From: an uncultured Hyphomicrobiales bacterium | GTDB lineage: Bacteria > Pseudomonadota > Alphaproteobacteria > Rhizobiales > Ancalomicrobiaceae | Direction of reading: 5' to 3' | NCBI GenBank assembly: GCA_903930435.1 | Contig: CAIYYN010000017.1 | Location: forward strand, 62,001-126,000 | Length of the DNA: 64,000 bases | Part shown: one piece after another, positions 56,369 to 64,000 of the stretch | How the letters are laid out: each line of letters starts with the position of its first letter | Position numbering within the stretch: the stretch's first letter is position 1 | Notes under the pieces: model-generated | What the model was told of the DNA's origin: nothing | The model's input: only the letters and a program-made list of their open reading frames with translations | Database searches by the model: none | Position numbers and translations under genes: made by a program

Positions 56369-57757
56369 TCAGCTGTGCAGCCCTGCGTCAGACGCGAGTG
56401 ACGCAATGGCCTCAAGGGGAACCGGCTTCAGCGGCGCACGTACGCGAAATGCACCAACCTCGCCGGCCCTCGCGCCGAGCGCATCCGCGAGCAGCATGGT
56501 CACCGTCAGTCCGCACATCCGCCCCTGACACGGCCCCATGCCGCAGCGGCTGAAGAATTTCGTCTGGCTTGGACCACGGCAGCCGAGCGGTACCATCGCG
56601 CGGATCTGACCGGCGGTTACCTCCTCGCAGCGGCAAACGACCGTGTCATTGTCCGGCAGCAGAACCGAGGCCGGTGGCCGATAGAGTGCGTCGAGAAACG
56701 GCCTGATCCGCCGTTCGGCGCTGAGCTTCCGCAAGGGCTTGCGCGCCTGTGCCTCCAACTCGGTGCCTGTGAGCCGGCCGAGGTCATGTGCGGCTCCGAG
56801 CGCCGCCAGTTCTCCGCTCGCCTCGGCAGCAATCGCCCCCGAAATGGCAGCACCATCGCCTGCAATCCGAAATCCGGCGAGACTGGTCGCGCCCCATTGA
56901 TCCACGCGAGGGTGCCACGCCAATTGTGTCTCCGACCAGTCGTGATCGATGCGTAACAGCCGCGAGAGCTGCGTATTTGGCACGACCCCGTGATGGAGAA
57001 GGACCGTATCCGCGTCAATCCGAGTGTCCCGGCCATCAGCTGAAAATGTGACGGCCCTGACGCGGTCCGCGCCTTCAACCGATAGGCTCTCCGCCTGTTT
57101 GTACCAGGGCACACCACTCAAGCGCAGATTGGCGAGAAATCCGAGGCCCCGAGCAAGATAAGCGGGCGCTCCGAGCGCCTGAGGCAGATGCGGGAGAGCT
57201 GCTTTCAGGTTCTCAGCCGGGGCCGTCTCCACGACGGCGCTGATCGTGGCACCCGCATCCAGCAATTGACAGGCGACCAGCAGCAACAGGGGTCCGCAGC
57301 CCGCGATCACGACTTTGCCGGACGGGATCGATCCCGCACTTTTCAATGCGATCTGCGCCGCCCCCGCCGTCATCATGCCGGGCAAGGTCCAGCCGGGGAC
57401 GGGCGATGCCCGTTCCATGGCCCCTGTCGCCGCTATGATCTGGCGTCCCTGCAATTGCCGGGTCTTTCCCGCCTGCAACAGGGTCACGTTCAGATCGGAC
57501 GACAAATCCCAGACCGTGCTTGTCAGATAGAAGTCAGCAGCACTCGATCGGGCGCGGCTGATGATGGGCTGCCCCTTCAGATAGGACGCCCCCAGACGCT
57601 TGGTGATACCCGGCTGGCTGCGCTCAAGATTTCGGTAAATCTGCCCGCCCGGCGTGGTTTGCTCGTCAACAACCGCGACGGAAAGCCCCAGTTCCGAGGC
57701 TTTCGCGGCGGCTGACAATCCCGCAGGCCCCGCGCCAATGACGATGACATCATACAT
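56369..57757 (-). CDS. FAD/NAD(P)-binding oxidoreductase with C-terminal [2Fe-2S] BFD domain (alpha subunit)
   Basis: 462 residues from ATG 57757 (AGGGG 9 bases upstream), overlapping the ferredoxin-like gene by 8 bases. FAD site VIVIGAGPAGLSAA, TPGGQIYRN, ATGAMERASPVPGWTLPGMMTAG, second Rossmann KVVIAGCGPLLLLVACQLL. C-terminal CRCEEVTAGQIRAMVPLGCR ... RCGMGPCQGRMCG is a bacterioferredoxin-associated [2Fe-2S] domain. This is the α subunit architecture of octopine/nopaline oxidases, HcnB and D-hydroxyproline dehydrogenase complexes. The partners are the next two genes upstream. Confidence 0.87.
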   Translation of the reverse strand: MYDVIVIGAGPAGLSAAAKASELGLSVAVVDEQTTPGGQIYRNLERSQPGITKRLGASYLKGQPIISRARSSAADFYLTSTVWDLSSDLNVTLLQAGKTRQLQGRQIIAATGAMERASPVPGWTLPGMMTAGAAQIALKSAGSIPSGKVVIAGCGPLLLLVACQLLDAGATISAVVETAPAENLKAALPHLPQALGAPAYLARGLGFLANLRLSGVPWYKQAESLSVEGADRVRAVTFSADGRDTRIDADTVLLHHGVVPNTQLSRLLRIDHDWSETQLAWHPRVDQWGATSLAGFRIAGDGAAISGAIAAEASGELAALGAAHDLGRLTGTELEAQARKPLRKLSAERRIRPFLDALYRPPASVLLPDNDTVVCRCEEVTAGQIRAMVPLGCRGPSQTKFFSRCGMGPCQGRMCGLTVTMLLADALGARAGEVGAFRVRAPLKPVPLEAIASLASDAGLHS

Positions 57758-58055
57758 CGGCATCATCCCCTGCCAACGCATCGCCGGAAGATATGCGAAC
57801 CGACATTCCGTCTGCGACTTCAATCATGCACGCCTGCACGCCGCTGCGCCCGTCGACGGCGACGCGGCACTCGAAACACACGCCCATGAGGCACACCGGC
57901 GCGCGTGGCTCGCCTGAAACCGGTGTTTTGCGAAACGGAATGACCCCGGCCTCCAGCAGGGCGATGGCCAAAGGAATCCCGGCGCGTACCTGCACCCGAC
58001 GACCGTCGACGTCGATGGACTGTTTGGCTCCACCACCATCCAACGCCCTAAACAT
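57750..58055 (-). CDS. [2Fe-2S] ferredoxin-like subunit (gamma) of the three-subunit dehydrogenase
   Basis: 101 residues from ATG 58055. Cys pattern RAPVCLMGVCFECRVAVDG ... VQAC matches plant-type [2Fe-2S] binding (Cys-x4-Cys-x2-Cys ... Cys). Such proteins are HcnA-like or opine oxidase small subunits. Sits between the β and α subunit genes with 8-base overlaps on both sides, so the stoichiometric complex is tightly cotranslated. Also seen as SoxA N-terminal-like domains. Confidence 0.87.
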   Translation of the reverse strand: MFRALDGGGAKQSIDVDGRRVQVRAGIPLAIALLEAGVIPFRKTPVSGEPRAPVCLMGVCFECRVAVDGRSGVQACMIEVADGMSVRISSGDALAGDDADV

Positions 58056-59157
58056 GAAACCGCTCCGCAGAAAACGCGCCGAGTTCATCAGGCGGCGGAC
58101 CGCCCCGAATCCAGTCCGCGATGACGCCCGCGTGACGCGCGGCCAACGTCACCCCCGAATGACACGTCACAACAAACGCGCCGGGGCAATCGGTCGACGC
58201 CTGATAGATCGGGAACCCGTCGGGCGTCATGATGCGGAGTGCGCCCCAGGTCCGGATGATATTTGCGCCCGCCAGCACCGGAAACATTCGCGCAGCCTGC
58301 CTTGCCATGCGCGACAGTTGCTCATGTGAGGTGCCGTCGTCGAAGCCGACATCTTCCTTGGAATCGCCAATCTGGACGCCGCCATCGCCGGTCTGCCGGA
58401 CGTGACCGGTTGGATAGGCAAGAAATGGTCGCAAGCGTTCAGTCACGAGGATTTGGCCGCGATTGGGCACGACGGGTGCCGATAGCCCGACGAGCGGCGC
58501 CAGTGCGCGATTGCCCAGCCCCGCCGCCAGAACCAGTTTGCCGGATGTATAACGCTCATCACCAGCCGTTACCGTGAAAACACCGTCGCGAAACGCAATC
58601 GCACCCGCATCTGCGCCTGATCTCAGCTCGCCACCGAATTGGGTGAACGCCTGCACCAGCGCCCGCAGCAGCCGCAACGGGCTGACATGACCATCCATTG
58701 GCGTGAAAATCGCGCCGACCACGTCCGGGCCGATCTCCGGGCAAAGCTCACGCACTCCGGCGGGATCAAGGACCTTAAACGGATACGGCTCGCCGACACC
58801 ATCCGCCAGAGTTCGCAGCTTTTCGGCACGCGCGGCAAGCTGATCTGCATCGAGGTAGATGTCGAGGCCACCGATCTGCGACAGTTGCACATCGATCCCG
58901 GTTTGCTGATGCAGATTTGCAGCGAAAGACGGCCACGCCTTGGCACCTGCCATCGACCAACGGGCATAGGCCGGATACGCAATTCCCTTGCCCTGCACCC
59001 AGACCAGTCCGAAATTGCCGCGCGCGGCCCGAAACGCATCATCACCCTGATCGAGGACAAGCACACGCTCGCCGCCACGCACCAGACCGTAGGCAATGGA
59101 CATGCCCACCATGCCGCCGCCGATGACGATCGTATCGTACTCGCTGTTCCCGGCCAT
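58048..59157 (-). CDS. DAO-family FAD oxidoreductase (beta subunit)
   Basis: 369 residues from ATG 59157 with GGAGGGGGCAGAG upstream. FAD site YDTIVIGGGMVGMSIAYGLVRGG, ARGNFGLVWVQGKG, and C-terminal ALRIMTPDGFPIYQASTDCPGAFV-type DAO ending (split here), VVTCHSGVTLAARHAG. Corresponds to the β subunit of D-hydroxyproline/L-proline-type or opine dehydrogenase complexes that oxidises the amino/imino acid, with electrons passing through the ferredoxin-like and α subunits. Substrate inferred only; the first gene of βγα, upstream of dadA. Confidence 0.87.
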   Translation of the reverse strand: MAGNSEYDTIVIGGGMVGMSIAYGLVRGGERVLVLDQGDDAFRAARGNFGLVWVQGKGIAYPAYARWSMAGAKAWPSFAANLHQQTGIDVQLSQIGGLDIYLDADQLAARAEKLRTLADGVGEPYPFKVLDPAGVRELCPEIGPDVVGAIFTPMDGHVSPLRLLRALVQAFTQFGGELRSGADAGAIAFRDGVFTVTAGDERYTSGKLVLAAGLGNRALAPLVGLSAPVVPNRGQILVTERLRPFLAYPTGHVRQTGDGGVQIGDSKEDVGFDDGTSHEQLSRMARQAARMFPVLAGANIIRTWGALRIMTPDGFPIYQASTDCPGAFVVTCHSGVTLAARHAGVIADWIRGGPPPDELGAFSAERFHV

Positions 59158-59233
59158 GCTCTGCCCCCTCCGACTGATCGAACCCCAAGTCTGGCCGTCG
59201 CACAAGTCGCAAGGGTCGTCCGTGGCCTATGCG

Positions 59234-60547
59234 TCAGGTGGACGGCAGGCCGGGAATGGTCACTCCGAGCGTTTGCAGGATCAGGATCGCATTGAGCGTT
59301 AATACAAGGACGGTCGCAACAAAGGCGCTCCAGCCAACAAGGCGGGAGTTGACAAAAGCTCCCATGACATCGCGCCGTCGCGTCAACAGGAGCAGCGCGA
59401 TCATCGGAATCGGCAGGGCAAAGCTGAGAACCACCTGGCTGATGACCAGCGCATTGGTCGCATCGATGCCCAGCCCGACAACAATGAACGCCGGGAGCAT
59501 CGTCACCAGTCGCCTCACCCAGACGGGAATGCGAAATCCTACAAACCCCTGCATGATCACCTGCCCGGCCATCGTGCCGACGACAGAGCTTGAGACGCCC
59601 GAGGCAATCAGCGAGGCGAGGAAGATGCCCGCCGCGCCCGCGCCCAGAAGGGGTGTCAGCGTGTGATAGGCCGTTTCGATTTCCGCGACATCGGGATGGC
59701 CATCATGAAACGCGCCCGACGCCATCATCAGCATCGCCATATTGACCAGCCCAGCCAGGGCCAGCGCAACAATGCATTCAATGTTGGAAAAGCGGATGAG
59801 TTTGCGACGATCCGCATCATTGTCGACCACCGTCCGCGCCTGTGTCAGGCCGGAATGCAGATAGATCGCATGCGGCATGACCGTCGCACCTACGATACCC
59901 ACGGCAATTGTCGCAGCCTGCGCATCGTCGAGCTGTGGCACGACGGAGTGATAGGCGGTCGCAGCCCAATCGACATGGACGACAAATAATTCAAGGACAT
60001 AGCTGAGCGCAATGAGACCGACGAGGCCGCCGATGATCAGCTCGAGCGGTCGAAACCCCCGCTTGTCAAACAGCAGGATCGCGTAGGTGATAATGCCCGT
60101 GGCAACCATCCCGTAAAACAGCGGCAAGCCAAACAGCAGCGACAGACCAATCGCGCCCCCGAGGAATTCAGCCAGATCGGTGGCCATCGCGGCTATCTCG
60201 CTGGCAATCCACATGGCGAACACGACGGGCCGGGGAAAATGCGCCCGGCATAACTCCGCGAGATTATGGCCGGTGACGATCCCGAGTTTGGCCGACAGCG
60301 CCTGAAACAGCATGGCAATCCCGTTGGCCAGCACGACGACCCAAAGCAGCCCGTAGCCATATTTCGCGCCCGCCTGAATATTTGTCGCGAAATTGCCGGG
60401 ATCCATATAGGCAATCGACGCCACTACCGCCGGTCCCGCGAATAGCAGCATGCGCGGAAGGCCCCTTCCGCTTTTTCCACTCAGTACCGCGCGGATTTGG
60501 GTGTCCGTTTGAGTACTTAAACTGTCCTTTCGCCAAACCGCACTCAT
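59234..60547 (-). CDS. mntH: NRAMP-type Mn2+/H+ symporter MntH
   Basis: 437 residues from ATG 60547; a TTG six codons earlier is possible. NRAMP signature helix 1 MDPGNFATNIQAGAKYG, helix 6 VMPHAIYLHS with the metal-binding Met-Pro-His, SEIAAMATDLAEFLGGAIGLSL, and 11 predicted helices. Imports Mn(II) (or Fe(II)) with protons. Divergent from a DtxR-type regulator whose binding box lies between them. Confidence 0.95.
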   Translation of the reverse strand: MSAVWRKDSLSTQTDTQIRAVLSGKSGRGLPRMLLFAGPAVVASIAYMDPGNFATNIQAGAKYGYGLLWVVVLANGIAMLFQALSAKLGIVTGHNLAELCRAHFPRPVVFAMWIASEIAAMATDLAEFLGGAIGLSLLFGLPLFYGMVATGIITYAILLFDKRGFRPLELIIGGLVGLIALSYVLELFVVHVDWAATAYHSVVPQLDDAQAATIAVGIVGATVMPHAIYLHSGLTQARTVVDNDADRRKLIRFSNIECIVALALAGLVNMAMLMMASGAFHDGHPDVAEIETAYHTLTPLLGAGAAGIFLASLIASGVSSSVVGTMAGQVIMQGFVGFRIPVWVRRLVTMLPAFIVVGLGIDATNALVISQVVLSFALPIPMIALLLLTRRRDVMGAFVNSRLVGWSAFVATVLVLTLNAILILQTLGVTIPGLPST

Positions 60548-60655
60548 CCAGCTACCGTGCTCCAACGAGTCCTGTGTCTTTTCAAGGGTTCATGCTTTGA
60601 TACGCATGTGCTGCTAACTTAGATCTCACTGCAAATAAGAGCATGGGCGTCCTCT

Positions 60656-60671
60656 TATAGCAAGTGCTATA
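60656..60671. promoter_or_regulatory. MntR-type box between mntH and mntR
   Basis: TATAGCA-AG-TGCTATA (perfect 7-bp arms, 2-base spacer), flanked by TCT and TTA. The core ATAGCAAGTGCTAT matches the ATAGC-N4-GCTAT pattern of enterobacterial MntR boxes (AACATAGCAAAGGCTATGTT). It lies 109 bases before mntH and 134 before mntR. The role is predicted from pattern only. Confidence 0.7.
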
Positions 60672-60804
60672 TTACAGGGGTTCACCCTGCTTTTTCCGCA
60701 AGCCCGGACAACCCCGCAGGTGTCCGGCATTCCGTCCAATTTATCGTTTGGCAAATCATATAGCCTGCGGCATAAGGTATTCTTCGGGATAACGGGAGGT
60801 TCGC

Positions 60805-61242
60805 TTGGCTGACGATCCATCAGGCGCAGATGCCACGGCAAATGACGCCGAGAGCTTTCGTCGGACGCGTGAAGCTCGCAAGCTCGAACTGATCGAGGAC
60901 TACGTCGAGTTGATCGCCGAACTGATCGAATCCGGCGGTGAAGCCCGTCAGGTGGATATTGCCACCCGGCTCGGGGTTGCCCAACCGACTGTCGCCAAGA
61001 TGTTGAAACGTCTGGTGAATGAAGGCTATGTTCTGCAGCGCCCCTACCGGGGAGTTTTCCTGACCGACCAAGGCAAGACGCTTGCGACCGAAAGTCGCGC
61101 CCGGCACGAGATCGTCGAAGCCTTCTTGCGAGCACTCGGGATCAGTGACGAAACCGCCCGCATCGACGCGGAAGGCATTGAGCACTACGCCAGCCAGGAA
61201 ACGTTGCAAGCATTTGAACGTTTCATTGCAACAAAGGCGTGA
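60805..61242 (+). CDS. mntR: DtxR-family manganese regulator MntR
   Basis: 145 residues from a TTG start with GGGAGG 6 bases upstream. DtxR/MntR fold without SH3 domain: [16 protein letters not shown] (metal ligand Glu/Asp in helix 1), [30 protein letters not shown] (helix-turn-helix), [20 protein letters not shown] (metal-site His/Glu), LQAFERFI (dimer end). Represses mntH when Mn(II) is abundant. Convergence of family, gene neighbour and the box sequence is strong. Confidence 0.93.
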   Translation: MADDPSGADATANDAESFRRTREARKLELIEDYVELIAELIESGGEARQVDIATRLGVAQPTVAKMLKRLVNEGYVLQRPYRGVFLTDQGKTLATESRARHEIVEAFLRALGISDETARIDAEGIEHYASQETLQAFERFIATKA

Positions 61243-61339
61243 AAAGGCCCGAGGGCAACCAGCCCGATGCTGCATTGCCAAGATAAAATTCAAATAACGC
61301 GCGATTTTTAAAAATACATACCGCATCGCAAAAATAATT

Positions 61340-61354
61340 TATCGCATTGCGATA
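61340..61354. promoter_or_regulatory. Perfect palindrome upstream of kdgT (candidate IclR-type operator)
   Basis: TATCGCA-T-TGCGATA, 15 bases with 7-bp arms, 114 bases before the kdgT start. A half site (CATCGCA) lies at 61324–61330. The ATCGCATTGCGAT core resembles TTCGCATTGCGAA-type boxes of some IclR regulators. No IclR gene is in the window. Confidence 0.45.
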
Positions 61355-61468
61355 TAAGTATTTTACTTGAACGAATGCCATTAATCCCTTTAGTTTCGAA
61401 AACATGCTTCCGGGAAGCGTTAAGATACCGGGCAGTCAAAACAAGAAAGCACAGGGGGAAAGCGTCCG

Positions 61469-62440
61469 ATGAAAATCATGCAGACGATCAATCGCGTACC
61501 GGGCGGCCTCATGGTCGTGCCACTCTTCATCGGCATGCTGATCAACACATTCACACCGAATTTGCTCAAGATTGGCGGCTTCACCGAGGGCCTGAGCAGT
61601 GCCGGCTATAATACAGTGCTGGGCATGTACCTCTTCACCGTCGGCACCAAGATGACCCTGAATGCAGCGCCGCTCATGTTGAAGCGCGGGTTTGGCATCA
61701 TGGGTGCCAAGCTCGCCGTCGCCATGGTCATCGCTTTCACCGTTGCCAAACTGTTTGATGGCAACCTCTTTGGCTTCAGCACTTTGGCCCTGATGGTTGC
61801 GCTCAGCGACACCAACGGCGGCATGTTCATGGCACTGACCAGCGTCATGGGCGATAAGGAAGATGCAGGCACCTACGTGCCCCAGAGCATCGAGACCGGG
61901 CCGTTCATCACCATGCTGTTCCTGGTCGGCGCAGGTCTTGCCAATATTCCATGGATTGCCATGGTATCGGTCATCGCTCCGATTTTCGTCGGAGCCATCC
62001 TCGGCAATCTCGATAGCGACCTGCGCGACTTCTTCGGCAAGCACGAGCCGATCATCGTTCCGTTCATGGCGTTCACGCTCGGCCAGAATATCAATCTCGG
62101 CAACGTCGTGACCGCTGGCCCCTCGGGCATCCTGCTCGGCATCTTCGTCTGCGTTGTCACCGGGACACTGTGCATTCTCGCCGACGTCTGGCTTGGCGGG
62201 TCCGGCATCGCGGGCGCGGCAGCCTCCAGCACGGCGGGCAATGCAGCAGCAGTGCCGAAAGCTATCGCCGCAGCCGATCCGAGCTATGCCACCATCGCAC
62301 CGATTGCGACCGTTCAGGTCGCGGCGAGTGTGATTGTCACCGCGATCCTGACGCCGATCCTTACCTCCTGGATGCACAAGCGCATTCAGGCGAGGAAAGC
62401 CGCAGCTGGCGATCCCGCTGCCACCCCTGCGACCACCTGA
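61469..62440 (+). CDS. kdgT: 2-keto-3-deoxygluconate permease family transporter
   Basis: 323 residues, about 10 transmembrane helices, KdgT family length. Landmarks: MKIMQTINRVPGGLMVVPLFIGMLINTF (the family start), GFTEGLSSAG, TNGGMFMALTSVMGDKEDAG, QSIETGPFITML and GTAG-like ASSTAGNAAAVPKAIAAADP. Proton-coupled uptake of 2-keto-3-deoxygluconate or a related acid. No kdgK/eda genes nearby. A promoter dyad and a strong terminator frame it as a single-gene unit. Confidence 0.9.
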   Translation: MKIMQTINRVPGGLMVVPLFIGMLINTFTPNLLKIGGFTEGLSSAGYNTVLGMYLFTVGTKMTLNAAPLMLKRGFGIMGAKLAVAMVIAFTVAKLFDGNLFGFSTLALMVALSDTNGGMFMALTSVMGDKEDAGTYVPQSIETGPFITMLFLVGAGLANIPWIAMVSVIAPIFVGAILGNLDSDLRDFFGKHEPIIVPFMAFTLGQNINLGNVVTAGPSGILLGIFVCVVTGTLCILADVWLGGSGIAGAAASSTAGNAAAVPKAIAAADPSYATIAPIATVQVAASVIVTAILTPILTSWMHKRIQARKAAAGDPAATPATT

Positions 62441-62489
62441 GCCGCGTACGCTCGCGCTATCCTTCAGTCACTCGACCAGACGTCTTGAC

Positions 62490-62523
62490 CGGCTGCATCA
62501 GTCTCCTCTGATGCAGCCGTTTT
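62490..62523 (+). terminator. Rho-independent terminator after kdgT
   Basis: Perfect 12-bp stem CGGCTGCATCAG / CTGATGCAGCCG with a 6-base loop and a TTTT run directly after it, 49 bases past the stop codon. The best terminator in the window. Confidence 0.85.
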
Positions 62524-62613
62524 CCTGTAGCTTGATCCAAAGCATTGAATTCCGACGCAAGCAGGCATAAGCCGTTGCTTCAAGCCAATAAGCGTCCGCC
62601 TTTGGAGTGCCGC

Positions 62614-63747
62614 ATGATCATTTCTTCGCCCTGGGACTATCGCGAGGCCGCACGACGTCGGCTGCCGCCATTCTTGTTCGACTATATCGATGGCGGTGCC
62701 AATGTCGAACGCACCTTGCGGGCCAATGCCGAAGATCTCGCGGACATCGGCTTGCGCCAGCGCGTGCTGAAGAATGTTGCCGACCTCGATATTTCGACGG
62801 AAATCCTCGGCGAGAAGCTCGCGCTGCCACTGATGCTGAGCCCGGTTGGTCTGTCCGGCATGTTTGCGCGACGCGGTGAAGTCCAGATCGCCCGCGCAGC
62901 GGCATCGCGCGGCATCGCCTATATCCAGTCGACTGTCTCGGTTTGCTCGATCGAGGAAATCACCGCTGCGAACCCGAAACCGAACTGGTTCCAGCTTTAT
63001 GTGCTGAAAGATCGCGGATTCATGCGCAATGTGCTGGAGCGCGCCAAGGCGGCTGGCGTGAAAAATCTCGTCTTCACCGTCGATATGCCGACGCCCGGCT
63101 CGCGCTATCGCGACGCACACTCCGGCATGTCCGGCCCCTTCGCCGCGCAGCGCCGCATTGTCCAATCGATCCTGCACCCGCAATGGGCCATCGATGTCGG
63201 TCTCCTGGGTCGCCCGCATGACCTCGGCAACGTCTCGAAGTATCTCGGCAAGGCCATCAGCCTGGAAGATTACGTCGGCTGGCTCGGTAAGAATTTTGAT
63301 CCGTCCATCGGTTGGAGCGATCTTGAATGGATCCGCGACTTCTGGCAGGGCCCAATGATCATCAAGGGCATTCTCGATCCGGAAGACGCACGCGACGCCG
63401 TCCGCTTCGGCGCTTCGGGTCTCATCGTCTCCAATCATGGCGGTCGTCAGCTGGATGGTGTTCCCTCAACGGCAAAGGCGCTGCCGACAATCGTTGATGC
63501 CGTCGGGACTGATCTGACCGTGCTCGTCGACGGCGGCATCCGCTCGGGCCTCGACGTTGTCCGCATGCTGGCGCTGGGAGCCAAGGGCGCGATGATCGGC
63601 AAGGCCGCAGCCTTTGCGCTGGCAGCCGCAGGACAATCCGGCATTGAAAACCTGATCGATATTTTCGCCAAGGAGATGAAGGTCGCCATGACGCTGACAG
63701 GCGTCAAGACGATTGCCGAGATCAACAGCTCGATTCTGGTCAAGTAA
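62614..63747 (+). CDS. lldD: L-lactate dehydrogenase (FMN-dependent, LldD)
   Basis: 377 residues from ATG 62614 (TTTGGAGTGCC ribosome site) with the start [19 protein letters not shown] of LldD. FMN-dependent α-hydroxy acid oxidase TIM barrel: [28 protein letters not shown]-like stretch, [15 protein letters not shown], catalytic His in [12 protein letters not shown], and [15 protein letters not shown]. Oxidises L-lactate to pyruvate, passing electrons to quinones at the membrane. Short spacing (27 bases) to the next gene suggests cotranscription. The alternative is another hydroxy-acid oxidase. Confidence 0.93.
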   Translation: MIISSPWDYREAARRRLPPFLFDYIDGGANVERTLRANAEDLADIGLRQRVLKNVADLDISTEILGEKLALPLMLSPVGLSGMFARRGEVQIARAAASRGIAYIQSTVSVCSIEEITAANPKPNWFQLYVLKDRGFMRNVLERAKAAGVKNLVFTVDMPTPGSRYRDAHSGMSGPFAAQRRIVQSILHPQWAIDVGLLGRPHDLGNVSKYLGKAISLEDYVGWLGKNFDPSIGWSDLEWIRDFWQGPMIIKGILDPEDARDAVRFGASGLIVSNHGGRQLDGVPSTAKALPTIVDAVGTDLTVLVDGGIRSGLDVVRMLALGAKGAMIGKAAAFALAAAGQSGIENLIDIFAKEMKVAMTLTGVKTIAEINSSILVK

Positions 63748-63774
63748 TCGGCCCCATCGGCAGAGGATGTCTGA

Positions 63775-64000
63775 ATGCCAGCAACCGAATTTACCCCCCT
63801 CGTCTCCCTGGCTGGCGGCGCGATGATTGGCCTGTCAGCCGTCCTGATGATGCTGTTGAACGGACGGATCGCAGGTATCAGTGGCATCGCGTCACAATTG
63901 CTGCCACCCGGCCGATCTGGTGACACTCTCGGCCGCGCAGCTTTCGTCCTCGGTCTGGTGCTGGCACCGTTTCTAGTCCTCTGGACCACCGGTCACGGCC
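63775..64000 (+). CDS. YeeE/YedE family membrane protein, N-terminal part
   Basis: Open frame from ATG 63775 (AGAGGATG upstream) running off the window end; 75 codons visible. Begins MPATEFTPLVSLAGGAMIGL, with hydrophobic helices and the GRIAGISGIA motif typical of YeeE/YedE (sulfur-transport DUF395) proteins. Members move thiosulfate or a related sulfur species across the membrane. Partial only; often followed by a second half-size gene. Confidence 0.8.
   Translation, partial: MPATEFTPLVSLAGGAMIGLSAVLMMLLNGRIAGISGIASQLLPPGRSGDTLGRAAFVLGLVLAPFLVLWTTGHG

Noticed and set aside
61436-62377. 313-codon minus-strand frame opposite kdgT
   Set aside because: Composition (His/Asp/Gln-rich) is typical of an antisense frame of a membrane protein gene.
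62464-63438. 324-codon minus-strand frame opposite lldD
   Set aside because: Shadow of lldD, and it would run through the kdgT terminator.

Overview
The window is a GC-rich (roughly 60%) chromosomal segment of an alphaproteobacterium, most likely in the Hyphomicrobiales (Rhizobiales). Supporting signs are a guaB–rsmB–guaA neighbourhood, a soxBDAG sarcosine oxidase operon, an arsR–arsC–aquaporin operon, dispersed palindromic intergenic repeats, many ATGA-type gene overlaps, and a BciA-type 8-vinyl reductase of bacteriochlorophyll synthesis that hints at a phototroph or a descendant of one. No rRNA, CRISPR array, prophage or intact transposase was seen. One tRNA gene, tRNA-Gln(CTG), is present. 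About 56 protein-coding genes are supported.

Region 1 (1–15.0 kb) is mostly housekeeping: a membrane-anchored methyltransferase, two MAPEG proteins, an HxlR regulator, the purine genes guaA and guaB, an rRNA m5C methyltransferase, an SsuABC/TauABC-like importer lying between guaA and rsmB, a DUF805 protein, an LLM flavin oxidoreductase, rlmE and a Ppx/GppA phosphatase with a long basic N-terminal extension.

Region 2 (15.0–34.0 kb) is the most unusual part. A PP2C phosphatase with a C-terminal membrane anchor and a transmembrane Ser/Thr kinase carrying five PAN-like four-cysteine modules plus Sel1-like repeats are divergently transcribed. They face a five-gene operon with four FHA proteins: a zinc-ribbon FHA protein, an FHA–flavoenzyme fusion, a small membrane protein, a VWA–transmembrane–FHA protein and a proline-rich FHA protein. 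After a tRNA-Gln gene and a polytopic membrane protein comes a six-gene operon: DUF4129, DUF4350, MoxR AAA+ ATPase, DUF58, SpoIIM-like and RDD. The MoxR gene carries an in-frame amber codon that removes its last 50 residues, yet the frame past the stop stays open to its own stop codon at the start of DUF58. Together this looks like a phosphothreonine-signalling and MoxR-chaperone island for the cell envelope with no type VI secretion genes.

Region 3 (34–43 kb) holds a decayed histidine-kinase fragment, a GDSL-type autotransporter whose barrel end looks altered, a small Cys-rich secreted protein, bciA, an amidohydrolase, a secreted SGNH-like protein and the arsenic operon. Region 4 (43–64 kb) is catabolic and transport-related: a leaderless ModA-like protein, sarcosine oxidase, an amidohydrolase, an ABC-F ATPase, an iron alcohol dehydrogenase, an SMP-30 family protein, a D-amino-acid or imino-acid oxidation cluster (Asp/Glu-racemase family, DadA and a three-subunit FAD/2Fe-2S dehydrogenase), manganese uptake and its regulator (mntH/mntR with an MntR-type box), a KdgT permease, LldD lactate dehydrogenase and the start of a YeeE/YedE protein.
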